64,000 nucleotides of DNA from Myxococcales bacterium (GTDB lineage: Bacteria; Myxococcota_A; Polyangia; Polyangiales; Polyangiaceae), in the NCBI GenBank assembly GCA_016706225.1, contig JADJKB010000010.1, positions 62,001-126,000 on the forward strand. The letters are read 5' to 3'. Positions 42,583-52,262 of the stretch are shown here, one piece after another. Each line of letters starts with the position of its first letter. Positions within the stretch are counted from its first letter, which is position 1. The notes below the pieces were generated by a model. The model was not told the origin of the DNA and did not search any database. It was given only the letters and a program-made list of their open reading frames with translations. The position numbers were made by a program, and so were the translations under genes.

Positions 42583-44853
42583 ATGAGTGCGATTCACGTC
42601 GTCGTCCGGCCACAGCGAGATAATCCCCCAGCCGCGCTGGAACCCCTCCGCGGTTTGTTCGACGTCGTCGTGGACGGCGTGAACGTCACCGCAAGAGTGG
42701 GCGAGTCCCACGCCCTGCCGGTGCTGGCGGAGCTGGCTCACGCGGTCGCCAACCTGGTCTCGGGCCGGCGCCGGCGGGCGACGATCCAGTTGTACTCGGA
42801 GCAAGAGGTCTGGGAGCTCGGACTGGAAGCCGACGCGGATGCGGTCCTGCTCTCGGTCTTCCGCAGCGGCCCGATGCCGGAGGTTGCGGTCCAAGAGCGC
42901 CGCGTACCGCTGACGGACCTCAGCCGCGCCGTGGCGACCGCGCTCGCGGAGGCACCGCTGGGCGGAGCCGGCCGCGCGATCGAAGCGGCGCTGGCTGCAG
43001 CCAGGGACGCTCTCGAGAGCGCCGAGCGCGCGGTCGTGCCCCGCGCAGAGCGACAGCCGGTCGAGATCTCACCGCGAGCCAGCCGTGGCATCGCGCTGTT
43101 TGCCAAGGCCAGCTTTCGCCGCGGCGGCGCGCCGGTCGAGGCGCTGTCCGAGCGCCGCTTGGAACGCGCGGATCTGCACTCGCTGCTGGTGTCCGGGGAA
43201 GCGGGTTTCACCATCCGCGGCAAGACCGCCAGCCTCGGCTCGGTGCATCTGTTCTTGCTCGCCGAGCGGCTGCTCGCCCTCGCCGACGACGCCCTCGAAG
43301 CCTGGCAGCACGGTCGGGCCTTGTTTCGCCGCGTCGAGCTCGGCAGCGCGCGCATCTCGGTGCAGCGCGGCGTCGGGGATCTCCCGCTGTCGCTCAGCGT
43401 GCAGAGCGCCGCGACGGGCGCTGACCGAGTCACCTTCCCGGAGCTCGATCCCGCCGGGCTGGTCCTGGCCTCGGTGCGCTACGCCCGCGCGCTCGCGGAC
43501 GCGTTCGTGAGCGCTGATCCCAGCCAGGCCCGGAACCTGCGACTCACCGCTCTGGTCAGCCAGTGCCGTGCGCTCTCGGAGCGGGTGGAAGACGCCCTGG
43601 CCGACGATTCGCTGACCAACAGCCAACCCGCGAGTTACCGCTCGTTCTCGATCCCGGCGCGGAAGAGCGAGACGCGCGGACGCTGGGAACACGGCGGCAA
43701 GATGCGCTTCGTCCCGCGCTGGGTGGCGACGGTGCCGAACATCGATCTGCGCGCCACGTTCCTGTGCGGCGACCGCCTGATCGTGGGTTCGGAGCGCGAG
43801 ATGGCCTGCATCCACCGCGCGCACGGCACCCTCCTGTGGCGCGTGCCGGCCAATCGCGCCGCCAGCGTCGCGACCCCCGCGGGGATCGCGCGGCTCGCAC
43901 CGGACGGCCGCATTCGTTTGCTCGACCTCGACGACGGCCAGACTCGCTTTGCGCTGGCGCTCAAGCCGCGGGCTGGCGGCGGCGCGGCGGGCGCCGTGGT
44001 GCACACCCCGGGGCTGCCCAAGCTGCTGGTCGTCGCCGAAGGGGAACGCACCGTGACGGCGATCGATCTGGTCTCGGGCGAGGTGCGCTGGCGTCATACC
44101 CTGCGGCGCCCCGGCTCGTATCGCGTGCGGCGTGCAGGCAAGCTGCTGCTGGTGGCCGGCGACTCCGTGCTCGTGGCGCTGGACGTGGCATCCGGCGAGG
44201 TCGTGTGGCGGATGCGCGAGCGGTTGCCCTTCACCGGCGACGTCGCCGTCGACCACGACTCGGCGTTTGCCGTCGTGAGCGGCGCAAGCTCCGCGCGTCT
44301 GGTGATGTTCGATCCTTGGACCGGTGAGTCCCGCTGGGCCACCGATCTGGAAGAGCGCCCGGCGGTGGGCCAGGCCCCGCTGCTCACCCCTACCCGCGTT
44401 GCGATCGCCGTGCGCGATCGACGCGGCAGCGGGCTGGTTGCGTTCGATCGCAGCACCGGCGCCGAGGTCTGGAGCAAGGAGCCGGGACTCGCAGCACCGA
44501 CGACATCGTGGCTCGCCGTCGACAACGATCTCGTAGGCAACAGCGCGTCGGGCACCCTCTCCTGTTTGGACGGCGACACCGGCGACACCCGCTACAGCCA
44601 CGTGTTCCCGCGGCACGTCGATGCCGATCAACCGCGGCGACTCGAGCCCGTGTTGCGCAGCGGCGCGCTCTTCGTCCCCCAGCATCAGGTGCACGTGGTC
44701 CGGCCCCGCGACGGCGAGGTTCTGGGCACCGTGCCCACGGATCTCATCCCGGATCTGCTGCGCGTCGATGAACGCTGCGACGTCTATGTCGCCGAGGAGA
44801 GCGGGCACGTGGCCGGTTTCGGTGTCGCAGCGAAGCTCGCGCTGGTGCGCTGA
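42583..44853 (+). CDS. Cytoplasmic-type protein with C-terminal PQQ-like beta-propeller
   Basis: 756 residues from ATG 42583; TACGAT lies 11 nt upstream. There is no signal peptide. Residues 1-360 match nothing I know: they begin MSAIHVVVRPQRDN and contain alternating helices and strands such as SVHLFLLAERLLALADDALE. From about 380 to 756 there are seven or so PQQ/BamB-type blades, including GDRLIVGSEREMACIHRAHG, VTAIDLVSGEVRWRHTLRRP, LVALDVASGEVVWRMRERLP and GLVAFDRSTGAEVWSKEPGL. PQQ-like propellers are usually periplasmic, so a long cytoplasmic version is unusual. The function is unknown. Confidence 0.78.
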   Translation: MSAIHVVVRPQRDNPPAALEPLRGLFDVVVDGVNVTARVGESHALPVLAELAHAVANLVSGRRRRATIQLYSEQEVWELGLEADADAVLLSVFRSGPMPEVAVQERRVPLTDLSRAVATALAEAPLGGAGRAIEAALAAARDALESAERAVVPRAERQPVEISPRASRGIALFAKASFRRGGAPVEALSERRLERADLHSLLVSGEAGFTIRGKTASLGSVHLFLLAERLLALADDALEAWQHGRALFRRVELGSARISVQRGVGDLPLSLSVQSAATGADRVTFPELDPAGLVLASVRYARALADAFVSADPSQARNLRLTALVSQCRALSERVEDALADDSLTNSQPASYRSFSIPARKSETRGRWEHGGKMRFVPRWVATVPNIDLRATFLCGDRLIVGSEREMACIHRAHGTLLWRVPANRAASVATPAGIARLAPDGRIRLLDLDDGQTRFALALKPRAGGGAAGAVVHTPGLPKLLVVAEGERTVTAIDLVSGEVRWRHTLRRPGSYRVRRAGKLLLVAGDSVLVALDVASGEVVWRMRERLPFTGDVAVDHDSAFAVVSGASSARLVMFDPWTGESRWATDLEERPAVGQAPLLTPTRVAIAVRDRRGSGLVAFDRSTGAEVWSKEPGLAAPTTSWLAVDNDLVGNSASGTLSCLDGDTGDTRYSHVFPRHVDADQPRRLEPVLRSGALFVPQHQVHVVRPRDGEVLGTVPTDLIPDLLRVDERCDVYVAEESGHVAGFGVAAKLALVR

Positions 44854-44858
44854 ACCCG

Positions 44859-44874
44859 GAGCTTTGCCGAGCTC
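44859..44874. terminator. Short inverted repeat at a convergent junction
   Basis: GAGCT (44859-44863) and AGCTC (44870-44874) with a 6-nt loop lie between the propeller gene and the enoyl-reductase-like gene and overlap the stop codon of the latter. No U-tract is present. Confidence 0.3.
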
Positions 44875-45688
44875 ACCCGCTATGGGCTTCGCCGCCGTCG
44901 ACGAAGAGCACGTTGCCGGTGAGCCAGTACGTGCACGGCTGAGCCAGCGCCACCAGCGCCCGGCCGACATCTTCCGGCTCGGTCAGGCGATGCGACGGAT
45001 TCTTGCGCAACGCGACCTCTTTCATCGCCTCGCTGTCCGGGATCTTCTTCAGCGCCGGCGTGTCGGTGACGCCCGCGCAGATCGCGTTGGCGGTGATGCC
45101 CTGGGGGCCGAGCTCGAGCGCGAGCTGTCGAATGTGGGACTCCAGAGCCGCCTTGGCCGCACTGACCACGCCGTAGCCGCGCCAGACCTGCGACGACCCC
45201 GTGGAGGTCATGGCGAAGATTCGACCCTGATTGCTCAGCAGCTGCCGCGACAGCAGATCTTGAACCCAGTAGACCAGGCTGTGCGCCATGACGTCGCTGG
45301 TCATGTCCACCTGCTTCTGACTGACCGCGTCCTCCCCAACCAGCGGCTTGAGCGTGCCGAAGGCGAGCGAGTGCAGGAGCACCCTCACCTTCTCACCGCG
45401 ACCGCGCTCGGCAAAGCGCGTCGCGACGTCGTTGAGAACTTCCGCGCGCTTCTGCTCGTCGGCAGCGTTGACGTTGTAAAACCAGGCTTCGCGGCCCATG
45501 GCTCGCAGCTCGAGCACCAGCTTCTCGACATGGGGCATCGTGCCCCGCCGGTCGAGGTGCACGCCGATGATGTCGACGCCCGCGCGGGCCAGCGCGCGCG
45601 CGGCCGCTTCACCGAAGCCGCTCGACGCCCCGAGGATCAGGGCCCAGCCGTCCAGCGGCGGCAGCGGTACGTCTTCGGGCTTGGTCAT
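44873..45688 (-). CDS. SDR-family enoyl-reductase-like protein (Tyr-x6-Lys type)
   Basis: 271 residues. The nucleotide motif is ILGASSGFGEAAARALARAG. The catalytic region reads WRGYGVVSAAKAALESHIRQ, giving Tyr-x6-Lys, the arrangement of FabI/FabL enoyl-ACP reductases, instead of the Tyr-x3-Lys of ordinary SDRs. LLHSLAFGTLKPLV resembles the FabI H-S-[IL]-A-F loop, and ANAICAGVTDTPALKKIPDS and LTEPEDVGRALVALAQP match FabL-like members. A role in the last step of fatty acid elongation, or in a specialised acyl pathway, is inferred. It lies 15 bp downstream of a Fe-S protein gene on the same strand. Confidence 0.75.
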   Translation of the reverse strand: MTKPEDVPLPPLDGWALILGASSGFGEAAARALARAGVDIIGVHLDRRGTMPHVEKLVLELRAMGREAWFYNVNAADEQKRAEVLNDVATRFAERGRGEKVRVLLHSLAFGTLKPLVGEDAVSQKQVDMTSDVMAHSLVYWVQDLLSRQLLSNQGRIFAMTSTGSSQVWRGYGVVSAAKAALESHIRQLALELGPQGITANAICAGVTDTPALKKIPDSEAMKEVALRKNPSHRLTEPEDVGRALVALAQPCTYWLTGNVLFVDGGEAHSG

Positions 45689-45703
45689 CGCCGTGCTTGT
45701 CTA

Positions 45704-46216
45704 CTACAGGCGTTCGGCTTGTGGAGCCGGCTTTCGGCGCCGCCCGACCGCTTTTTTTCCTGCCAGCCGCACCGATGGCGGGGGCAGGGAGCGCTCGAGC
45801 TCCTTGGCTTTGTCCCGGACGAAGCGGGCAATTTTCCGCATCGGAACCCGGGTCGGGCAGAGATTTTCCTTCTCCGGCCAGACCTCGTCGGGCACCTGGG
45901 CAAAAGCCAGCTGCGCGGCGTGAAAGTCCGGCATGCTGCGGGAAGCCGCGAGCATCAGCGGCATGACACCGTGATATCGCCCCCGCGAGGCGGCGATCCG
46001 CGCTGCCTCGCCGCGGTCGCACAGGCCGCAGGCGATGCAACGGCCGAACTCGAGCAGGTCTTCGCGCTCGCCGGGCGTGACGGGCGGCAAGCGGTCAGCA
46101 TCGTAGTTCTTGCGAAAAAGAGCGATCCCGTCGGCTCGCTTGCGGAACGTCAGCCGGATCACGGTGCGAATCAGCGCCCAGGCCAGGAGCAGGATCGCCT
46201 TCAAACGCGGTGGCAC
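45704..46216 (-). CDS. Membrane-anchored single [4Fe-4S] protein
   Basis: 170 residues from GTG 46216; TAGGGT ends 8 nt upstream. An N-terminal hydrophobic segment, LKAILLLAWALIRTVIRLTF, is followed by DRLPPVTPGEREDLLEFGRC. CIACGLC gives Cys60, Cys63 and Cys66, and ENLCPTRVP gives Cys120, so one [4Fe-4S] cluster of the CxxCxxC...CP type is expected. Relatives resemble the Fe-S domain of HdrC/GlpC-like proteins, which carry two clusters; this one has a single cluster. The C-terminus is Arg/Lys-rich. It may pass electrons to the neighbouring reductase, but that is only inferred from the operon. Confidence 0.72.
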   Translation of the reverse strand: MPPRLKAILLLAWALIRTVIRLTFRKRADGIALFRKNYDADRLPPVTPGEREDLLEFGRCIACGLCDRGEAARIAASRGRYHGVMPLMLAASRSMPDFHAAQLAFAQVPDEVWPEKENLCPTRVPMRKIARFVRDKAKELERSLPPPSVRLAGKKAVGRRRKPAPQAERL

Positions 46217-46319
46217 GGCGCGTCACCCTAGCATGACGCAGCGAGCCATCTCGCGTTTCGCGTTCAGGGGAGGGAGTCAGGTTTGCGGCGTATCAGAGAC
46301 CGATGAGGCACCCCGCCCC

Positions 46320-46367
46320 GCGTAACACCGTGACAGCCAAGCGTGACGCTGTGACGCCGCGTTACGC
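46320..46367. promoter_or_regulatory. Repeat cluster upstream of the sigma-54 promoter, candidate activator site
   Basis: GCGTAAC (46320-46326) and GTTACGC (46361-46367) form a perfect inverted repeat. Between them lie CGTGAC at 46329-46334 and 46342-46347 and TGTGAC at 46350-46355. The array is centred about 80 bp upstream of the predicted transcription start, where enhancer-binding activators of sigma-54 often sit. Confidence 0.45.
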
Positions 46368-46400
46368 CTCGCAAGCGCCTGTAATCAGGTAGAAATTAGC

Positions 46401-46416
46401 TGGCACGCCGCGTGCT
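46401..46416 (+). promoter_or_regulatory. Sigma-54 promoter of the ECF sigma gene
   Basis: TGGCACGCCGCGTGCT matches the consensus TGGCACGnnnnTTGCW at every fixed position except one (G for T at position 12), and GG and GC are correctly spaced as the -24/-12 pair. The predicted start is near 46427, 24 bp before the ATG at 46451. Confidence 0.75.
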
Positions 46417-46450
46417 CTAGCCGTCTCCGACCCCCCACAGGAGCCGAGCG

Positions 46451-47095
46451 ATGATGAGCCCCGAGTCTGCCAGCGTCCAGAACGCCATGCCCTCCGACCC
46501 GAGTGAGTTGGAGAGCGAAACGACGCTGCTCACGGGAATGATCGCCGACGAGGAGCGGGCCTGGCGGGACTTCAACGACCGCTACGCCCGGCTGATCTAC
46601 CGCTGCATCACCCGGGTCACGTCCCGATTCTCGGCGGTCGTGGGACCCGACGACGTCCGCGAGATCTACGCAATGCTGTGCGTGCAGCTGCTCGCGAATG
46701 ACAAGCGCAAGTTGCGCAGCTTCGAGCCCGGCCGTGGCAACAAACTCGGTAGCTGGATTGGAATGCTCGCGATCCACAGCGCGTACGACCACTTGCGCTC
46801 GCTGCGGCGGGAGCCGAAGCGCGGCAACCTGAGTGAGGCCGAGGGCCTGTCGTCCGAGCTTCCGGACCCGCACGATGTGTGTGTGCTCCGCCAGCAGGTC
46901 GGTATCGTCAGCGAGATCCTCGCTGACTTCAGCGACAAAGACCGCGAGTTCATCACGCTCTACTACGGGGAAGGCCTCGAGCCCGAAGAGATCGCCGAGC
47001 GCATGACCATCAGCGTGAAGACCGTCTACTCGAAGAAGCACAAGATCCGCAGCCGGCTCGAGGCCCTGCTGGTCGACCGCCGCCTCGCCGCTTGA
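46451..47095 (+). CDS. ECF-type RNA polymerase sigma factor
   Basis: 214 residues (ATG 46451; ATG 46454 adjacent). Region 2 covers ERAWRDFNDRYARLIYRCIT through GSWIGMLAIHSAYDHLRSLR. Region 4 covers FSDKDREFITLYYGEGLEPE and IAERMTISVKTVYSKKHKIR, a helix-turn-helix. No anti-sigma gene is next to it. The preceding 30 bp hold a near-consensus sigma-54 promoter, so this sigma factor is probably switched on through RpoN and an unknown activator. It would then direct a downstream regulon. Confidence 0.88.
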   Translation: MMSPESASVQNAMPSDPSELESETTLLTGMIADEERAWRDFNDRYARLIYRCITRVTSRFSAVVGPDDVREIYAMLCVQLLANDKRKLRSFEPGRGNKLGSWIGMLAIHSAYDHLRSLRREPKRGNLSEAEGLSSELPDPHDVCVLRQQVGIVSEILADFSDKDREFITLYYGEGLEPEEIAERMTISVKTVYSKKHKIRSRLEALLVDRRLAA

Positions 47096-47120
47096 TCCGC
47101 CGCCGCCCGGCTGTGCTAAC
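47092..47120 (+). promoter_or_regulatory. Predicted promoter of the OB-like lipoprotein gene
   Basis: TTGATC (47092-47097, overlapping the sigma factor stop), a 17-nt spacer and GCTAAC (47115-47120) end 8 nt before GTG 47129. This again predicts a leaderless or nearly leaderless mRNA. Confidence 0.45.
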
Positions 47121-47128
47121 TCTGGGGC

Positions 47129-47959
47129 GTGCGCCGCCTCGCTTGTCTGCTTCCTTTGTCCGCTTTCCTCGTTGCCTGCGGCGACGGCGCGCCGGGTGAT
47201 CTCGACCGCTACGGGACGGGCAAGCCCGACATCCGCGGCCAAGGCCAGCGCCTGGCCCAGATCAACGATCGCGCGGGGGGCGCGCACCCGCCGGACGGCA
47301 GCATCGTGAACGTGACGGGAGTGTCGGTGCTCGCGAGCGACACGTTCGACGAGACTTCTGATGGCGCGAGCGCCGGCAACTTGTACGCGCAGGACCTTCC
47401 GGTCAACGGCCCGACGCCGGCGTACGGCGGCATCACGCTGTTCAATGCCAGCTTCAGCCCACCCACCCTGCGCGTGACGCCGGGCGACGTGGTCGACATC
47501 CGCGGCACGTACGACGAGTTCGAGGGGCCGTCGTCGAGCCCGTTCTTGTGCGCCGATCCGAACCAAGTGGAGAGCTGCGAGGCGCTGCCCGAGATCGTGG
47601 GCGGCACCCTGTCGCTGCGCTTCGAGTACAAATCCCCGGAGCCCGTCGTGATTCCGCTCTCGGAGCTCGCGACCTACGAGAGCGGGCGCAAGTGGATCGG
47701 CGTGTTGGTGCGGGTCGAGAACGTCAAGGCCCAGAGTGCCGGCTTCAAGTCGACCAGCGGGCGCTACTCGGTGCGCCTGGACGTCGCGGGGGTCGCCGAT
47801 CCGAAGCTCCTGCCGACCATCAACAATTCACTCCTGGATCTGGAGAACACCAACCACGACTTCGCGGCTGGCACGACCTACACCGCGGTCACGGGCGTCG
47901 TGCAGTACTTCTACACCTTCGCGATTTCCCCGCGCACGGCGGACGACATCCAGCCGTGA
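47129..47959 (+). CDS. Predicted lipoprotein with OB-like domain
   Basis: 276 residues from GTG 47129. The signal MRRLACLLPLSAFLVACGDG has lipobox LVAC (Cys17). Two beta-rich blocks follow: VNVTGVSVLASDTFDET to DVVDIRGTYDEFEGP, and WIGVLVRVENVKAQSAGFKS to GVVQYFYTFAISPRTADDIQ. The strand order and the phrase G-V-V-x-Y-F-Y-T-F-x-I-x-P-R resemble the OB-like domain attached to secreted nucleases. Its resemblance to part of the lipoprotein at 24855-26408 is an inference by eye. Its stop overlaps the next gene as GTGA. Confidence 0.7.
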   Translation: MRRLACLLPLSAFLVACGDGAPGDLDRYGTGKPDIRGQGQRLAQINDRAGGAHPPDGSIVNVTGVSVLASDTFDETSDGASAGNLYAQDLPVNGPTPAYGGITLFNASFSPPTLRVTPGDVVDIRGTYDEFEGPSSSPFLCADPNQVESCEALPEIVGGTLSLRFEYKSPEPVVIPLSELATYESGRKWIGVLVRVENVKAQSAGFKSTSGRYSVRLDVAGVADPKLLPTINNSLLDLENTNHDFAAGTTYTAVTGVVQYFYTFAISPRTADDIQP

Positions 47960-50292
47960 ACCGGGCGCTCGCGCGCGCGCCGCTCACCGTGTCGGCGCTC
48001 CTGTGTTTTTTTGCCTGCACCCCCGCTGGTTCTCGCACGGCCAAGCGCGCCGGCGGAGTCGGAAAAAATCCGGTCGAGCTCAGGACGCTCGACGATCGCC
48101 CGGCCATTGGCCTGGTGGAGCGTGACGGCGATCCGCGGGGCGCCGTTGCCATCGCCGTGGCCCACGACTTCGGCTCCGAAGCCTCGGCCGGGCTCGCCCA
48201 GTTGCTGAAAGCGCGCCTCGTGCGCGCGGGCTTCTCCCAGATTGATGCTCGACCCAGCGCCCTCGGTTTCGTGCTGACCACACTCGTCACGAGCCCGGCG
48301 GATGCGGCCCATTTTGTCGAGGCGGTGTCCGCCGCGCTCGCGACACCGATCACCGATGCCGAGCTGCCGCGAACGCTGCCGCGAGTCCCGACTCTCACGG
48401 GGGCCGCGCAGACCGCGGTGTTCGCCTGCTCCGGCGAGCTTGGTGCCACGGCGTCGGGCGGGAGCGGCGCGCCCGAGCCACCCGACGCGCGCGCCCTCGA
48501 GGCCTGGCGGGCCCGGCTGCTCTCACCGGGCGCTGTGGCCTTCTCGGCCGTGGGCAAACGCGCATTGCTCGACGCTCTCGCGACCGCCGTCGCCTCGACC
48601 CCCCGCATGGGCGGCCAGCCCACGCTGAACGACAAGTGGCCCGACGCGGACGTGGTCGGCGCGGTGCCCTCGGCCCAGGGACGATTGACCTTGGCCTACC
48701 GCCTCGGGGATCCCGCGCGTGCGCTCGAAGTCGCGCGGCTGTTCGCAACGCCGGGATCGGTGCTCTCCGCACGCTTGCTGGCTCTGGACGGCGATTTCCG
48801 CCTCGATCGCGTGGTGGCCACCTCACATGTGCGCGGCGCTTGCCTGCGCGTCGACGTTCGCTCCGCGTCGAACCAGCCAAGACCGCGGGATGTGGCGCGC
48901 GCGGCGAGCGTCGTCGATGAAGAGACGCGCCCGCTGCTCGACGGCCGAGCCGGCGAGCCCCAAACCCTCGATGACGCCGTCGTGCGCCCCTCTCATCCCG
49001 GCGACGCCGCAGCCGCCGCAGCCTGGCGGGCACTCGCGGCGCGTTTGCCCGGCGGGCAGACGCGGCGCGCAGTGTCGTGGCTCGGAGCAGTGCCCGCGGA
49101 CGGCAACATGAGCTTCGAGCGCGCCCTCACCTCGCTCGAGGCCGCGCGGCAGCGCTCGACGCTGGAGCGCCGGGCGCGCATCGAGACTGGACAAGGTGAG
49201 CTCTTTGCTCTGGTCGCGTCGCCGTGCGGCACGCTCTCGGAATCCGGCGACGACGCCGGTCTGCACCTGGCGCTCGCCCGGGCGATCGCGCAAAAGCGTG
49301 AAGGTTTCTCCGGCGTGAGCATCGAGCCGTGGATCACACCCGACAGTGTCGGACTGCTTGCGCATGCCCCAAGGGCGAGCGCCAGCGAGAGCGCGGACCA
49401 ACACGCACGACGGATCGGTGACGCGCTCGGGCGCGCCCTCGTTGCGACGCGCATTGCTGGCACCGACGTGGCGGAGACGAAGGCAGACCTGCTTCAGGAG
49501 ATCGGCCCGGCCGGACAGCAGGGCTACTTTGCTGCCCTGGACGCCGCGAGCGGGGGGCATCCCTCGTGGCTCGATCCTCGCGGCACCTGGCGAGCGGTGT
49601 CGGCGCTGGAGACCGCGACGCTGGACGCGCGCCGCCGTCTGCTGCTCTCGGGACCCCTGCGCCTAGCGGTCCTCGCCAACTCCAGCACCACCCAGGCCGA
49701 GCACACGGCAGCGGCCCTCGAGCGCTGGACCCGCCCCTATCGCAGTGAGGTCGGCGCGTGTGCCGCAGGCGCGATGAACGCAGCCAAATCCGGAGAGCTC
49801 AGCGTCGAGATCGGCAGCGACAACCCTCCCCGCACGTATCTCGTGCTGCCGCTCGCGCGGGCCGTGAGCGGAGTCGAACGCGAAGCCGAGTGGACGGTGT
49901 TCCTTCTCAATCGCAGCGGCGGTTGGCTGGAGCAGACCCTCGGCAACGAGAGCGCGTCGCGCGCGCGGGCTTCCCTGCTCGGCGGCAAGAGCGCTCGTGT
50001 GTTGATGATCGAAGTCCAAGCCCCAGACGCGGACCGAGACGCGGCGCTGGCGAAGGTGCGCAGCCTGATGCAGCGGCTCAGCAAGGGCGGCGCGACCTCC
50101 GCCGACGCCGACGCCGCGCGCCGCCACTTCGAGGCGAGGGACGCCGAGCGTGCGCTCGACCCCAGAGCGCGCGTGGTCGATCTCTGGCGCGGCGCCGGCC
50201 CACCCCGAGCGGATGCCGGCAGCTGGAAGCGCTTCCAGACCCAGCTCGGCGCGGCGCCGGAGCTGGTCGTGCACGCGAAAACGCGGCCCTGA
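47956..50292 (+). CDS. Predicted lipoprotein, M16-peptidase-like without active site
   Basis: 778 residues from GTG 47956, overlapping the upstream stop by 4 nt. The signal MNRALARAPLTVSALLCFFA leads to lipobox FFAC (Cys21). Four alpha/beta repeats of roughly 190 residues can be made out, such as RGAVAIAVAHDFGSEASAGL AQ and GLHLALARAIAQKREGFSGV. The first block resembles an M16 domain where the HxxEH zinc site should fall, but reads GLAQLLKARLV. The protein therefore looks like a non-catalytic M16 partner, as in heterodimeric M16 enzymes, although no active partner is encoded here. The resemblance is moderate. Confidence 0.5.
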   Translation: MNRALARAPLTVSALLCFFACTPAGSRTAKRAGGVGKNPVELRTLDDRPAIGLVERDGDPRGAVAIAVAHDFGSEASAGLAQLLKARLVRAGFSQIDARPSALGFVLTTLVTSPADAAHFVEAVSAALATPITDAELPRTLPRVPTLTGAAQTAVFACSGELGATASGGSGAPEPPDARALEAWRARLLSPGAVAFSAVGKRALLDALATAVASTPRMGGQPTLNDKWPDADVVGAVPSAQGRLTLAYRLGDPARALEVARLFATPGSVLSARLLALDGDFRLDRVVATSHVRGACLRVDVRSASNQPRPRDVARAASVVDEETRPLLDGRAGEPQTLDDAVVRPSHPGDAAAAAAWRALAARLPGGQTRRAVSWLGAVPADGNMSFERALTSLEAARQRSTLERRARIETGQGELFALVASPCGTLSESGDDAGLHLALARAIAQKREGFSGVSIEPWITPDSVGLLAHAPRASASESADQHARRIGDALGRALVATRIAGTDVAETKADLLQEIGPAGQQGYFAALDAASGGHPSWLDPRGTWRAVSALETATLDARRRLLLSGPLRLAVLANSSTTQAEHTAAALERWTRPYRSEVGACAAGAMNAAKSGELSVEIGSDNPPRTYLVLPLARAVSGVEREAEWTVFLLNRSGGWLEQTLGNESASRARASLLGGKSARVLMIEVQAPDADRDAALAKVRSLMQRLSKGGATSADADAARRHFEARDAERALDPRARVVDLWRGAGPPRADAGSWKRFQTQLGAAPELVVHAKTRP

Positions 50293-50363
50293 TCCGGGCT
50301 TTGGCTCCCGAGCGATCCCTCCCCCGTCCGCCGCGCCCAAAACTGTTGTAGACGAAGCGGGCC

Positions 50364-51913
<1,550 letters not shown>

Positions 51914-51914
<1 letters not shown>

Positions 51915-52219
51915 TGCTCGCGCGGCGCACCTTCTTCGCGCTTGCCCTCCTGGCGCTCGGCTGCGCTCACGGCGCCGGCCGAGCGGCGGTCAGCTTGAAC
52001 CTGAAGCTGACGCCCCGTGCACCCGGTGACGCCAGCGTGTTCATCGACGAGGACTACGTGGGTCCCCTCGGCTACGTCGCCGCGCACGGCGTGCGCCTGC
52101 CCGCTGGCGAGCACCGCATCAGCGTGCAGAAGGACGGATTTTTTCCCTGGGATCGCCTGGTCGTGGCCGACCGGGAGCCGATTTTTCTAGACGTGGACCT
52201 CGAGCCCATTCCCGACTGA
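51914..52219 (+). CDS. Small PEGA-domain lipoprotein
   Basis: 101 residues from ATG 51914, which shares one base with the guaA stop. The signal MLARRTFFALALLALGCAHG has lipobox ALGC (Cys17). The mature part is a single PEGA-like domain: DASVFIDEDYVGPLGYVAAH then VRLPAGEHRISVQKDGFFPW. PEGA modules are common in cell-surface proteins and often precede or follow kinase or TPR domains. Coupling to guaA translation is visible, but no metabolic link is obvious. Confidence 0.8.
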
Positions 52220-52262
52220 GAAGTCCGCCCCGCCCTCGGTCCTTGCGAGTAGGATTCGCGCG

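Noticed and set aside
46217..46319. Possible small gene before the sigma-54 promoter
   Set aside because: No open frame with a plausible start, ribosome site or composition was seen.
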